Source: DASWVC01 sp036401335 (GTDB lineage: Bacteria; Verrucomicrobiota; Verrucomicrobiia; Chthoniobacterales; JAFAMB01). From it: a DNA stretch of 48,913 nt. Each line of letters begins with the position of its first letter. The stretch's first letter is position 1. The stretch spans positions 1 through 48,913 of the forward strand of contig DASWVC010000317.1 of NCBI GenBank assembly GCA_036401335.1, written 5' to 3'. Both the position numbers and the translations under genes were made by a program. Positions 31,116 to 39,260 of this stretch are shown here, one piece after another. The notes beneath the pieces were generated by a model. It did not search any database. It worked only from the letters and a program-made list of their open reading frames with translations, and was not told where the DNA came from.

Positions 31116-34070
31116 TCATTGAAGAACTTCAACCTTGTCGAGCGTCACGGCAGTGCCTTGCCGGCTAACGATCCGGATCTCGTTGTCTCCGCGTCGTAGC
31201 TGGATCCGGGTAGCGTGCGAGTTGATGCGTTCGAGGCTTCCCGTCGCGGGCAGGTCCACCTTTACCGGTGAGGCGCCATTCGCCGTCAACTCGAGGTTGC
31301 AATCCTTCGGTGCGCCATAAAAAAGGACTACCGGGTATTCGCCGTCCGCCGGGGTGGTGAGGTGGTTCAACGTTAACTCCGCGCCAGCCGTGAACAGGCC
31401 GACTCCCTGTTCACCGGATCCGGCCCATAACGTCACGGGAACGGCGTTACCGGCCTGCAAGTCACTGGCGGTTTCCGCCTCCTGCGAACTTACGGCGGCA
31501 ATCTCCCGGGCGGCCGCGATTTCATCCAATTCAGGTGTGTAAGCGGTGGGGTTGGAAAAGCGGACGGTGTTCGCGCCGGCATGCAGATTGACGTGAAGCA
31601 CGATGGTTCGATAAGCGTTCCATCCGTAGGTGTTACGGAAATAGTAACGGGTCAGCGCTGACCCATCCACACTGACGTCGGCACCACGGTCCACGAGGTT
31701 GAAATTGTACACCCCCCCGCTGTTCCCGGCCCGCTCCCCGTTGGCATAACGCACGACCAAAGCGTAGGTGCCGCCCACAGATGCCATGACGTTATTAAAC
31801 TGGATGGCATTGACATTGCCTTTTCCAACGTAACCGACCACCTTGCCGCCGTGCCCGTAACGGTTACTTACCACCTGTGCGGTCCCCGTCAGCGTGTTGG
31901 TGAAAGCTTCCGCCGGGTAAACGGCCGCATAATCACCGTCAACCGGCGTGACGTCCAAGGCATCCAGGCGAACGCCGCCGCCCGTCGTGCTAAACCCGAT
32001 TCGGTTAATGCCCGCTGGCAGGAAGACCGTGAACGTGGTTTCGTTCCATGGCCCGACCGAACTTTCGCTCGTGACGGCCGGCTCGTTGATCACGTTGCCG
32101 CCAAGCATCAGTTGTAGGCCGGCACCGTTGCGGAACGATCCGCCCGCGTAGCGCAACCGAACGTCGTAATAAGCGTCCCGAAGCACGCTGGTCACAAACG
32201 TGGTTGCGGCCCCCTTCTTGGTCTCAACGTAACCGGTTCCCGAAAACCCGGGTTCGTCGGACCGGAAAGAACAGTTACCCGCTAAATCGGCCAACTCCGC
32301 TTCGTAACGGACGGCGTTTTCACCGGCAACGTGGGTGTTAGTGCCAACTTCCGTCAGGTCGATGCAATCAAGGTACACGGAGCCTTTGGCGCTGCCGGCC
32401 TCGGGGTCACCTTTTGCCAGCGTTAACGTATGCGACCCTGCCTTCAGGTCGAGGAAAAGTGATTTTCGACCGATGAAGGTCCACGCCAGATTGGGGGCGT
32501 ATTCAATGGTTTGCCAGGAACCATCGTCCACACGCAGGAACTGCTCCGCGATGTCCTGCGTCCCGTTCCCATAATAGACGTCAAGCCGATAGCCGCCGTC
32601 CTCGGGAACATTAACGGTGAAGACCACACGGCTGTCGGGTGAGTCAAGCGAACCGACCAAGGCAAAATGAGAGGCTGCGTTGAGGTAAGGTCTTTGCAGG
32701 GAACCCGCCGGAATGATCTTTCCATCCGTAACCTCGGCAGCTTCGGCTTCATACCGGGCGCTCCATGGTTGATCAGGGTGAACCGACACCGTTTGGGTTG
32801 CGGGTGATAACACCAACCGGTAAGCGCTCTTGACTTTCATTCCCGAGACCGGCACGTCGACCTGCCCATTCTGCACGGGGAGGTCTTGCTCAAGCACCAG
32901 CGGTGGATCGTCGGCCACCCCTTCATAACCGGTCCAATTGGTCGCCCAGAGTGCCACGTGGGCCCGGCCGCCAAGAGCGGGCACGGCACCCAGGCCCTTG
33001 ACCGAGACGATTGCCGACCCGTCAATGCCGCCGAACAACACGTGCACTTGATGACGGTCTGATTCGGACGAAGCAACCCCTTGCAGGCCGTACGCATTCC
33101 AGTCCGGCGGAGTGACTTCCAGCTGCTGGCCGGTCATGTTGCCGAACCAGCGGTACAACCACCACCCGCCATTCGCCTTGTTGTTCTCAACCCCCAAGTC
33201 GTCCAGGTTGCTCGAAATGTGCCAATAGGCCAAACCCCCATCGACCCGCGTCTTTTCGAGGCGCGCGATCCACTGAATCAACTCGCCGGGCACGGACAGG
33301 TCCTTGAACAAGGCGTATTCATTGATGTCGACCGGAATGGCCTTGAGGCCAAGGCTCCGCTCGATCGTCCGGTAACTCGAGTAACGCCCCAGGTACCCGG
33401 TGTAGAAGCTCGTGTTTAACTCATGCCAGGTGGTTACCTCCGGGAGGCATTGATTGTCCCGGCAGAAACGGAAAAAGTCCGTAAAGAACTGCTCGTTGTA
33501 AACCGAGGTGTTCGGTCCGGCGATCTTTGCCTGAGGATCCTTCGCGTGAATGAAACGGTAAATGGTCTTCCAATCATCAAAAAGCTGCTGTTTTAGCGTG
33601 GTAAAATTATACCAGTTGTTGTCCGGCTCATTGAAGGGCACGTACACAAAACGATCGTGATCCGGCCGAGCCAGAACCTTACCGACAATGGTGTCGATTT
33701 TTGCCAGGTAGTCGGCCAACCCAAGGTTCTCGTACGGGAACTTGCTGTAAGCGTCCTGCATGTAGATCTGGATCTGGTGACCGCCCGCCGCAAAAAAAGT
33801 ATCGGCAATTTGCAGGACGTCGCCGTTGGGGTGCTGCAAACCGCCCGGCGGCTTCCCGGCATTTACCTGAGGCTTGAGCGGTGCGATCAGGTTCACGTCA
33901 GGAACGTTGGGTTCACTGAGGCCGTACAAAAAGCCGGTGGCGCCGTGGCGGATGGGACCAACGGATTTGGAGGCATCGACGGTAAGTTGTGGGCTGGCGG
34001 CCAAACCAGAAAATGCAATTAACGTTGCAGCAATGGCGGCCGTGCAGGGATTGGTGATGAAGGGATGCAT
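31116..34070 (-). CDS. secreted clan-A glycoside hydrolase with several carbohydrate-binding-type modules
   Basis: 984 residues from ATG 34070, which starts a signal peptide (TAAIAATLIAFSGLAAS). Catalytic (beta/alpha)8 domain to about residue 310: acid/base Glu148 in FVYVPFNEPDNNWY, nucleophile Glu251 in IPVDINEYALF, resembling GH39-type enzymes. A beta-sandwich follows, then four Ig/jelly-roll repeats with CBM35/CBM6-like openings (ARYEAEAAEVTDG; VRYEAELADLAGN; VYPAEAFTNT; SSQEAETASDL). It probably attacks plant or algal polysaccharide outside the cell. Family number and substrate are not certain. No ribosome site is evident upstream. Confidence 0.82.
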   Translation of the reverse strand: MHPFITNPCTAAIAATLIAFSGLAASPQLTVDASKSVGPIRHGATGFLYGLSEPNVPDVNLIAPLKPQVNAGKPPGGLQHPNGDVLQIADTFFAAGGHQIQIYMQDAYSKFPYENLGLADYLAKIDTIVGKVLARPDHDRFVYVPFNEPDNNWYNFTTLKQQLFDDWKTIYRFIHAKDPQAKIAGPNTSVYNEQFFTDFFRFCRDNQCLPEVTTWHELNTSFYTGYLGRYSSYRTIERSLGLKAIPVDINEYALFKDLSVPGELIQWIARLEKTRVDGGLAYWHISSNLDDLGVENNKANGGWWLYRWFGNMTGQQLEVTPPDWNAYGLQGVASSESDRHQVHVLFGGIDGSAIVSVKGLGAVPALGGRAHVALWATNWTGYEGVADDPPLVLEQDLPVQNGQVDVPVSGMKVKSAYRLVLSPATQTVSVHPDQPWSARYEAEAAEVTDGKIIPAGSLQRPYLNAASHFALVGSLDSPDSRVVFTVNVPEDGGYRLDVYYGNGTQDIAEQFLRVDDGSWQTIEYAPNLAWTFIGRKSLFLDLKAGSHTLTLAKGDPEAGSAKGSVYLDCIDLTEVGTNTHVAGENAVRYEAELADLAGNCSFRSDEPGFSGTGYVETKKGAATTFVTSVLRDAYYDVRLRYAGGSFRNGAGLQLMLGGNVINEPAVTSESSVGPWNETTFTVFLPAGINRIGFSTTGGGVRLDALDVTPVDGDYAAVYPAEAFTNTLTGTAQVVSNRYGHGGKVVGYVGKGNVNAIQFNNVMASVGGTYALVVRYANGERAGNSGGVYNFNLVDRGADVSVDGSALTRYYFRNTYGWNAYRTIVLHVNLHAGANTVRFSNPTAYTPELDEIAAAREIAAVSSQEAETASDLQAGNAVPVTLWAGSGEQGVGLFTAGAELTLNHLTTPADGEYPVVLFYGAPKDCNLELTANGASPVKVDLPATGSLERINSHATRIQLRRGDNEIRIVSRQGTAVTLDKVEVLQ

Positions 34071-34220
34071 GGGGGGGAGGGGGCGTGGACGCGTGGTGGC
34101 TTGATTCGTCTGCGGGAACGCGAGCTTTATGTTATACGACTCGACAAAAGAATCTTCCAAAAAGAGCCGGCATCGGCGCGGTAGGGTCATGCGTCTTTTC
34201 GTGACCGCAACGCGAGCGGC

Positions 34221-34264
34221 GGCCCGGTAGGGCCGCCGGTCATGCCTCGCCGCCCTACCGGGCC
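34221..34264. repeat. full-length REP-like palindrome
   Basis: GGCCCGGTAGGGC (34221-34233) and GCCCTACCGGGCC (34252-34264) form a perfect 13-bp stem. The shorter units at 18458, 24151 and 45541 share the left arm. It lies in the 369-bp divergent region 34071-34439 between the glycoside hydrolase and lactonase genes; the rest of that region shows an 8-nt-phase fragment near 34315-34342 and the 10-nt repeat before the lactonase start. Confidence 0.85.
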
Positions 34265-34390
34265 CCGGTCCGGCGCACGCCCCAAAAGCCCTTACCTTAG
34301 TGCCATTGGGGTTTCGGAGTACCGGGGTGACTGTGACGTGGGGACGATTTTCCAAGGCAAACACCGACCTTAATCGTCAGCGGTTAGCGG

Positions 34391-34440
34391 GCATTGGTGT
34401 TCATTGACGTTCGTTGGTGTTCATCGATGTTCATTGACCA
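34391..34440 (+). repeat. 10-nt tandem repeat directly before the lactonase start
   Basis: Five 10-nt units in exact register: GCATTGGTGT, TCATTGACGT, TCGTTGGTGT, TCATCGATGT, TCATTGACCA. Consensus TCATTGATGT. The array ends on the A of the ATG at 34440. Confidence 0.9.
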
Positions 34441-35612
34441 TGTATCCCCCCCTCCTTCGCTTAAGCGGGTTCCTTGCCTTGCTGGTTGGAATGACGACCG
34501 GAACGCTGACCGCCCAGGCGGAAGGGGGTGGAGGTACCGGGACATTCGACCTGCTGGTTGGCACTTACACCTCCGGGGAGAGCAAAGGCATTTATGTGTT
34601 CCGGTTTGACGCCGTTTCCGGAAACCTGGAGCCACTGGCTGCGCCTGCTGAAACGGTGAACCCGTCGTTCCTGGTGGTCCGCCCTGATCGGAATTTCGTC
34701 TACGCCGTCAACGAAACGCATGGAGCTGATCCGGGGGCAGTCAGCGCCTTCCGCTTTGACCCGGCATCGGGCAGCCTGCGTTTCCTCAATAAAGTTCCCT
34801 CTAACGGCGATGACCCGTGTTACGTGAGCTTGTCGGCCGACAACCGCACCCTTTTCGTCGCGAACTACAGCAGCGGAAACCTGTCTGCCGTGGCCGTCGC
34901 GCCGGACGGGTCGCTTGCCGGTCCCGTGGAGACCCTGACCCACCTGGAGCACGGACCTAACCCTGAACGGCAGAAAGCTGCGCACGTCCACATGGTGCAA
35001 CCGTCCCCCGACCGAAGGTACCTTTTTGCAACCGATCTGGGCAACGATCGCCTGTACGCGTACCGCTGCGACGCGGGCGATCCCGGGGTTCCCTTGACCT
35101 CGGCCGCCCCGGCCTTCACCGCCGTTGCGCCCGGCGCCGGTCCCCGGCATTTTGCCTTCGGTCCGGATGGCAACTTTGTTTACCTGATCGAGGAAATGGG
35201 TCAGGCAGTGGTGGTCTTCCGACGGGACGGCGCACACCTGGAACCGCTGCAAACCGTCCGGGTGGCGGAAAAAGATTGGCCCGCGGATACCGGAGCGGCC
35301 GCAATCCATGCCTCGCCCGACGGTCGGTTCATGTACGCTTCCAACCGTGCGGATGCCAACGACCTTGTCATCTATGCCGTCGCCCCAGCCACCGGCTTGC
35401 TCACCGCCGTTGGCCACCAGAGCAGCCTTGGGGTGAAGCCCCGGGATTTCTGCATTGATCCGACCGGCGCGTTCTTGCTGGTCGCAAACCAGGACAGCAA
35501 CAACCTCGTGGTCTTTAAAAGGGACCAGGCTTCCGGGGCGCTGACGCCCGTCGGCAAGCCCCTGACGATCGGATCGCCGGTCTGTTTGCAAATGGTGACC
35601 GCGGGCAGGTAA
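34440..35612 (+). CDS. lactonase-family seven-bladed beta-propeller protein
   Basis: 390 residues with a signal peptide (SGFLALLVGMTTGTLTAQA). 6-phosphogluconolactonase-like (Pgl/YbhE) propeller: LLVGTYTSGESKGIYVFRFD starts blade 1; NPSFLVVRPDRNFVYAVNE, YVSLSADNRTLFVANY, HMVQPSPDRRYLFATDLG, GPRHFAFGPDGNFVYLIEE and HASPDGRFMYASNR are blade words. The classic cytosolic enzyme hydrolyses 6-phosphogluconolactone; the signal peptide here argues for an extracytoplasmic lactonase of other substrate. ATG 34440 was taken because the signal begins there. Confidence 0.87.
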   Translation: MYPPLLRLSGFLALLVGMTTGTLTAQAEGGGGTGTFDLLVGTYTSGESKGIYVFRFDAVSGNLEPLAAPAETVNPSFLVVRPDRNFVYAVNETHGADPGAVSAFRFDPASGSLRFLNKVPSNGDDPCYVSLSADNRTLFVANYSSGNLSAVAVAPDGSLAGPVETLTHLEHGPNPERQKAAHVHMVQPSPDRRYLFATDLGNDRLYAYRCDAGDPGVPLTSAAPAFTAVAPGAGPRHFAFGPDGNFVYLIEEMGQAVVVFRRDGAHLEPLQTVRVAEKDWPADTGAAAIHASPDGRFMYASNRADANDLVIYAVAPATGLLTAVGHQSSLGVKPRDFCIDPTGAFLLVANQDSNNLVVFKRDQASGALTPVGKPLTIGSPVCLQMVTAGR

Positions 35613-35626
35613 TGTGAAACGGAGCG

Positions 35627-36442
35627 ATGTGGAAGGCCCTCCAGAAACATTGGCCCGAATACTTTTGCGAGGCCGCCCTCGTTGCCCTGTTTGTTCTGGC
35701 TGATTGCCTGTTTACCGTTTTTCTCAAATACGGGGGCTCACCGTTTGCCCCCCTGGTAACGCCCTCCTACCTGCGGCGGTTATGCCTCGGCCTTGCCCTT
35801 GGCGGCGCCACCGTCGCGTTGGTTCTGTCTCCCCTTGGGCGGATCTCCGGGGCTCACATGAACCCGGCCATCACCCTGACGTTTCTGCTTCTCCGCAAAA
35901 TCAAACCGTTCGACGCAGCCTGGTACGTGATCGGCCAGACCGCAGGGGTTGTCCTGGCCCTCGTGCTTCTGGCGGTCACCATTCCGAAGCCGATCATGGA
36001 TCCCGCCGTCAATTATGCCGTTTCGACGCCCGGTCCGGCCGGTGAACTCGCCGCCTTTGCCGGGGAGTTTGGGATTGCCTTCGTCCTGATGTTCATCGTT
36101 TTATGGGTCAACAACACCCCGTTTCTTGCCCGGCTAACGCCCTGGTTTGCCGCCTGCCTGGTCGTCCTCTTTGTGCTGGTGGAATCGCCCTTGTCCGGAG
36201 CGACCATGGACCCGGCTTTCGCCACCGTAGCCGATGCGTTCGGTCACGTCTGGACCGGTTGGTGGCTGTACGTCGCCTCGCCGCTCCTGGGGATGCCGCT
36301 GGCAGCCTGGGCTTACAGCCGGACGCGAAGGAGCGTCTATTGCGCCAAATTGTTCCATTACAGCAGCCACCGCTGCATCTTCAATTGTCAATTTCCTGCG
36401 CTTCTGGCACGCGAAGCCGCCGAACGGGGAAGGGAGTTGTAG
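35627..36442 (+). CDS. MIP/aquaporin-family channel with a DPA second motif
   Basis: 271 residues, six helices. First half-helix GAHMNPAITL is a normal NPA. The second is SGATMDPAFA, with Asp in place of Asn. The C-terminus has an unusual Cys/His segment CAKLFHYSSHRCIFNCQF that could bind metal. GGAG precedes ATG 35627; the gene starts 15 nt after the lactonase stop, so they are likely co-transcribed. The channel could pass water, glycerol or another small solute; the substitution may change selectivity or gating. Confidence 0.85.
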   Translation: MWKALQKHWPEYFCEAALVALFVLADCLFTVFLKYGGSPFAPLVTPSYLRRLCLGLALGGATVALVLSPLGRISGAHMNPAITLTFLLLRKIKPFDAAWYVIGQTAGVVLALVLLAVTIPKPIMDPAVNYAVSTPGPAGELAAFAGEFGIAFVLMFIVLWVNNTPFLARLTPWFAACLVVLFVLVESPLSGATMDPAFATVADAFGHVWTGWWLYVASPLLGMPLAAWAYSRTRRSVYCAKLFHYSSHRCIFNCQFPALLAREAAERGREL

Positions 36443-36650
36443 CAATTTTACGAATGGTAAAAGCTGTATCCATGACAGAGTGGACGAAGCCTGCTGTCGC
36501 GATTTTGAACCACCGGGTTAAGGGTTCATCCCTTGGCGCCGGTTCAACCATCCATTGTTAAACCGTGGCGCACTCGGCCGCAACGTGCATCCAGCTTCCG
36601 AACCTTTGTGGTCTGTGGTACTCTGCGGCGCGAAACGAATCCAGGCGATT

Positions 36651-36695
36651 GCGTTGATACAATTGATACAACAGGTAGAATTGGTACAATTGGCC
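36651..36695 (+). repeat. 9-nt-phase repeat in the leader of the AI-2E permease gene
   Basis: Five 9-nt units: GCGTTGATA, CAATTGATA, CAACAGGTA, GAATTGGTA, CAATTGGCC, ending 1 nt before ATG 36697. Orientation GATACAATT in the coding sense. Confidence 0.85.
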
Positions 36696-36696
36696 T

Positions 36697-38535
36697 ATGC
36701 CCGACCCGCTCGAACCGAAAAAGCCCGTCGAATCGCGCAAGCTGATTCAAATTGCGGGGCTGCTCCTGGTGTTCGCGGTCCTGGCTTGGGCCAAAGATTT
36801 TCTGTTGCCCGTGGTCTTCGCCGGGCTGATCAGCGTTGTGCTGACCCCGGCGGTGTCCTGGCTCGAAAGGCGCCGCCTGCATCCCGTGGCGGCCGTTATG
36901 GGGGTCGTGGCAGTGGCCGTTCTGTTGATCGGGATTCTTCTGGCGACGGTGTCGGTGCAGGCCCTCGACCTGGTTAATTCCATCCCGAAGTACCGGAGCA
37001 ACATCAACGCACGCTGGGCATCCATCCGGGAGGGGCCGCCGGGACCCTTGAACCTGGCCATCCGCAACGTGACGGAATTGATTGACGACCTGGGGAAGGC
37101 CACTGCCACGGCCGACCGACAAAAGGTTCAGCCGGCAAAGGTCCAGGTGGTAACCGGGGGTGAAAACATCCTCGCATTGGCGCGCAGCAGCGTGACGCCC
37201 CTGGTCAGCCCGTTGGCCGAATTTGCCGTGGTCGTATTGCTGGTCGTTTTCATGCTGCTGGAACGGAAGCGCCTCCGCGGGCGTTTTCTCAGGTTGGTCG
37301 GCCACTCCCACACCGCCACCACGACGCTGGCGGTGGACGAGGCCGGAAGCCGTCTGAGCGGGTTTCTGCTGGCGCAGTTAAAGGTCAACAGTGCTTACGC
37401 CCTGGTGTTGGGCATCGGCCTTTATTTTCTCGGCATACCCAATGCCGTGCTCTGGGCGGTTTTGACCTTGGTCCTGCGTTTTCTGCCGTACGTGGGAATC
37501 TGGATTTCCGCTTTCTTTCCGTTGACGCTGGCCGTGGCGACCTCCACCGGCTGGGAAGTGCCGTTGCTCGCCGTGGGGTTGTACCTCGTTCTGGAGGTCT
37601 TCATCAATAACGTGATCGAGCCCATTGTGCTGGGCGGCAGCACAGGCATGTCGCCCCTGGCCGTCATCGCCGCGGCCCTTTTCTGGACGTGGCTGTGGGG
37701 CGCGGTCGGTTTAGTCCTGGCCACACCGTTAACGGCCTGCCTCGTCGTGTTGGGCCGGTATTTTCCAACGTTCCACTTTTTCAGTGTCCTGCTTGCTTCA
37801 GAACCTCCAACGGCCGTTGAAGTGGAGCTTGTCCGGTTGCTGACCGAGAATCGCCTGCCGGAAGCGAAGGCCCTCCTTCATGAGGTCACGGGCACCCGTC
37901 TGACGCTGCAGGCAGCGGAAGACATCGTGGTGCCGACGGTGCGGGCCATCGAAAACGAGCTTTTCCCCGGGGCGGCATCGAACCCCGCCAAGGGACGCAT
38001 CTACCAGCAGATGCGCGAGCTCCTGGAGGGGCTGGCGCCGCCGCAGGCAATGGAAGGAGCGTTGCCGGAGCGGGTGAACTCAGGCGTTATGATCGTGCCG
38101 TTTGTGGGGGAGGGTGATGAAATTGTGGGACAGGTTCTCGCGGTTTTGCTCCGGGCGGAAGGGGTCACTGCAAGCCTCCTTTCCGGAAGAATGCTTCGCG
38201 CCGAGAAGTTGGAGCGGCTGAGGGAAGCGGCCACAACTTCCATCATGCTCTCCTGCATTGAAACACGGTCGGCTCCGGCGGTGGATAAAATGGCGCGGTC
38301 ACTTCGGACCAGGTTTCCCAATGCAACCATCCTGATCGGGCTCTGGAGCCTTCCCCCGCAGGGCGCTGCCCGCCTGATTAAGCGGTTGGAAGACTCGGCC
38401 ATCAGCGGCGTTTACACCAACCTCGAGCAAGCGGTCCGCGGCATTGTTTCTTTGAATGCACCGGTGATCACTGAGGCATTGCCTGAGGCAATCCCGCCGG
38501 AACACGTCGCGGAGGCAACGTCGCTGCCACCCTGA
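36697..38535 (+). CDS. AI-2E family permease with C-terminal cobalamin-domain-like extension
   Basis: 612 residues. Residues 1-360 are an AI-2E/PerM (UPF0118) transporter: LIQIAGLLLVFAVLAWAKDF, SRLSGFLLAQLKVNSAYALV, FLPYVGIWISAFFPLTLA, INNVIEPIVLGGSTGMSPLA, eight or so helices. The last ~250 residues are cytosolic: a helical segment (VELVRLLTENRLPEAKALLH) then a Rossmann-like part reading VMIVPFVGEGDEIVGQVLAV, LLRAEGVTASLL, resembling MerR/CarH B12-binding domains but without the His ligand. Activity unknown; members export varied molecules, not proven AI-2. A 9-nt repeat array abuts the start; no Shine-Dalgarno is visible. Confidence 0.85.
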   Translation: MPDPLEPKKPVESRKLIQIAGLLLVFAVLAWAKDFLLPVVFAGLISVVLTPAVSWLERRRLHPVAAVMGVVAVAVLLIGILLATVSVQALDLVNSIPKYRSNINARWASIREGPPGPLNLAIRNVTELIDDLGKATATADRQKVQPAKVQVVTGGENILALARSSVTPLVSPLAEFAVVVLLVVFMLLERKRLRGRFLRLVGHSHTATTTLAVDEAGSRLSGFLLAQLKVNSAYALVLGIGLYFLGIPNAVLWAVLTLVLRFLPYVGIWISAFFPLTLAVATSTGWEVPLLAVGLYLVLEVFINNVIEPIVLGGSTGMSPLAVIAAALFWTWLWGAVGLVLATPLTACLVVLGRYFPTFHFFSVLLASEPPTAVEVELVRLLTENRLPEAKALLHEVTGTRLTLQAAEDIVVPTVRAIENELFPGAASNPAKGRIYQQMRELLEGLAPPQAMEGALPERVNSGVMIVPFVGEGDEIVGQVLAVLLRAEGVTASLLSGRMLRAEKLERLREAATTSIMLSCIETRSAPAVDKMARSLRTRFPNATILIGLWSLPPQGAARLIKRLEDSAISGVYTNLEQAVRGIVSLNAPVITEALPEAIPPEHVAEATSLPP

Positions 38536-38564
38536 CCGGGGCCAACTTGCTGCCACCGGGGTTG

Positions 38565-39260
38565 ATGGAACGCGCTGGCGCCCTGGGTGCCTGGTGCACG
38601 TGCGCAGTCGAACTGGTTGCCATCGCCCTTCAAGAATGGGCCTACCTGCAGGTAGGCCGGAACCGCCCCGACCTGCTGGCGGCGAACCCCGCTAACCTGG
38701 CTGCCAGCTGGGCTTTTGCCTTCGCCAACCTGGGGTTGAGCTGCGTTGTACTCTCGGCTGCCGCAATGGTGGTAAAACGATTCCCCCTGGCCGCCTGCAC
38801 CGGCGCACTCCTGCTCCTGGCCAGCCACGTCGCGTTGGATATTGACTACCTTGGCATGACAACGGCCGGCAGCGAATGGATGAATCGCGCCTTAGGCCAC
38901 GAGGACGCCTCGCTCAAAAACACCGTGATCGGCGATGACGTAACCCAGATGTGCCTGCTTTTTGTAGTCGACTGGCTTCAGGTTCTTGGCAGTGCCCTGC
39001 TCGGCGCCCTGTTCTGGCACATGAACCGCGGCGGCCGCCGGGCTGCCTGCGCTTTCTTCGGGTTTTCGGTTTGGGCTTTCCTTGACCTTCTGTGCAATGT
39101 CATCATGCCGTTGGACATCCAGCCGGTAAGCGAGTTGGTCTTTTGCGGACTCAGCATTGCCCTTTGCGTGACCGTGGCGTTATGGCTGACCGAACGCGCC
39201 CGGGAGAGAACGTGTCGGGGTAACGGCGTAGCGGCGTGGAAGAAGGCCGCGGTCAGCTAA
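38565..39260 (+). CDS. multi-helix membrane protein, unknown function
   Basis: 231 residues from ATG 38565 (a TTG at 38547 adds six residues). About six transmembrane helices, with YLQVGRNRPDLL and HVALDIDYLGMTTAGSEWMNR in the loops. I do not recognise a family. Begins 29 nt after the permease stop and probably shares its transcript. The last 15 residues (from CRGNGVAAWKK) are encoded by the 8-nt-phase intergenic repeat, so they are probably not part of the functional core. Stop overlaps the convergent ndh stop. Confidence 0.6.
   Translation: MERAGALGAWCTCAVELVAIALQEWAYLQVGRNRPDLLAANPANLAASWAFAFANLGLSCVVLSAAAMVVKRFPLAACTGALLLLASHVALDIDYLGMTTAGSEWMNRALGHEDASLKNTVIGDDVTQMCLLFVVDWLQVLGSALLGALFWHMNRGGRRAACAFFGFSVWAFLDLLCNVIMPLDIQPVSELVFCGLSIALCVTVALWLTERARERTCRGNGVAAWKKAAVS
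39211..39246. repeat. 8-nt-phase repeat forming the 3' end of a gene
   Basis: GTGTCGGGGTAACGGCGTAG then CGGCGTGGAAGAAGG: 8-nt words GGGGTAAC, GGCGTAGC, GGCGTGGA. Same family as 18433 and 30889; here it lies within the coding end of the upstream membrane protein. Confidence 0.75.

Noticed and set aside
34461..35591. 376-codon frame opposite the lactonase gene
   Set aside because: Gly/Arg/Gln-rich shadow without motifs, while the plus strand has propeller repeats and a signal peptide.
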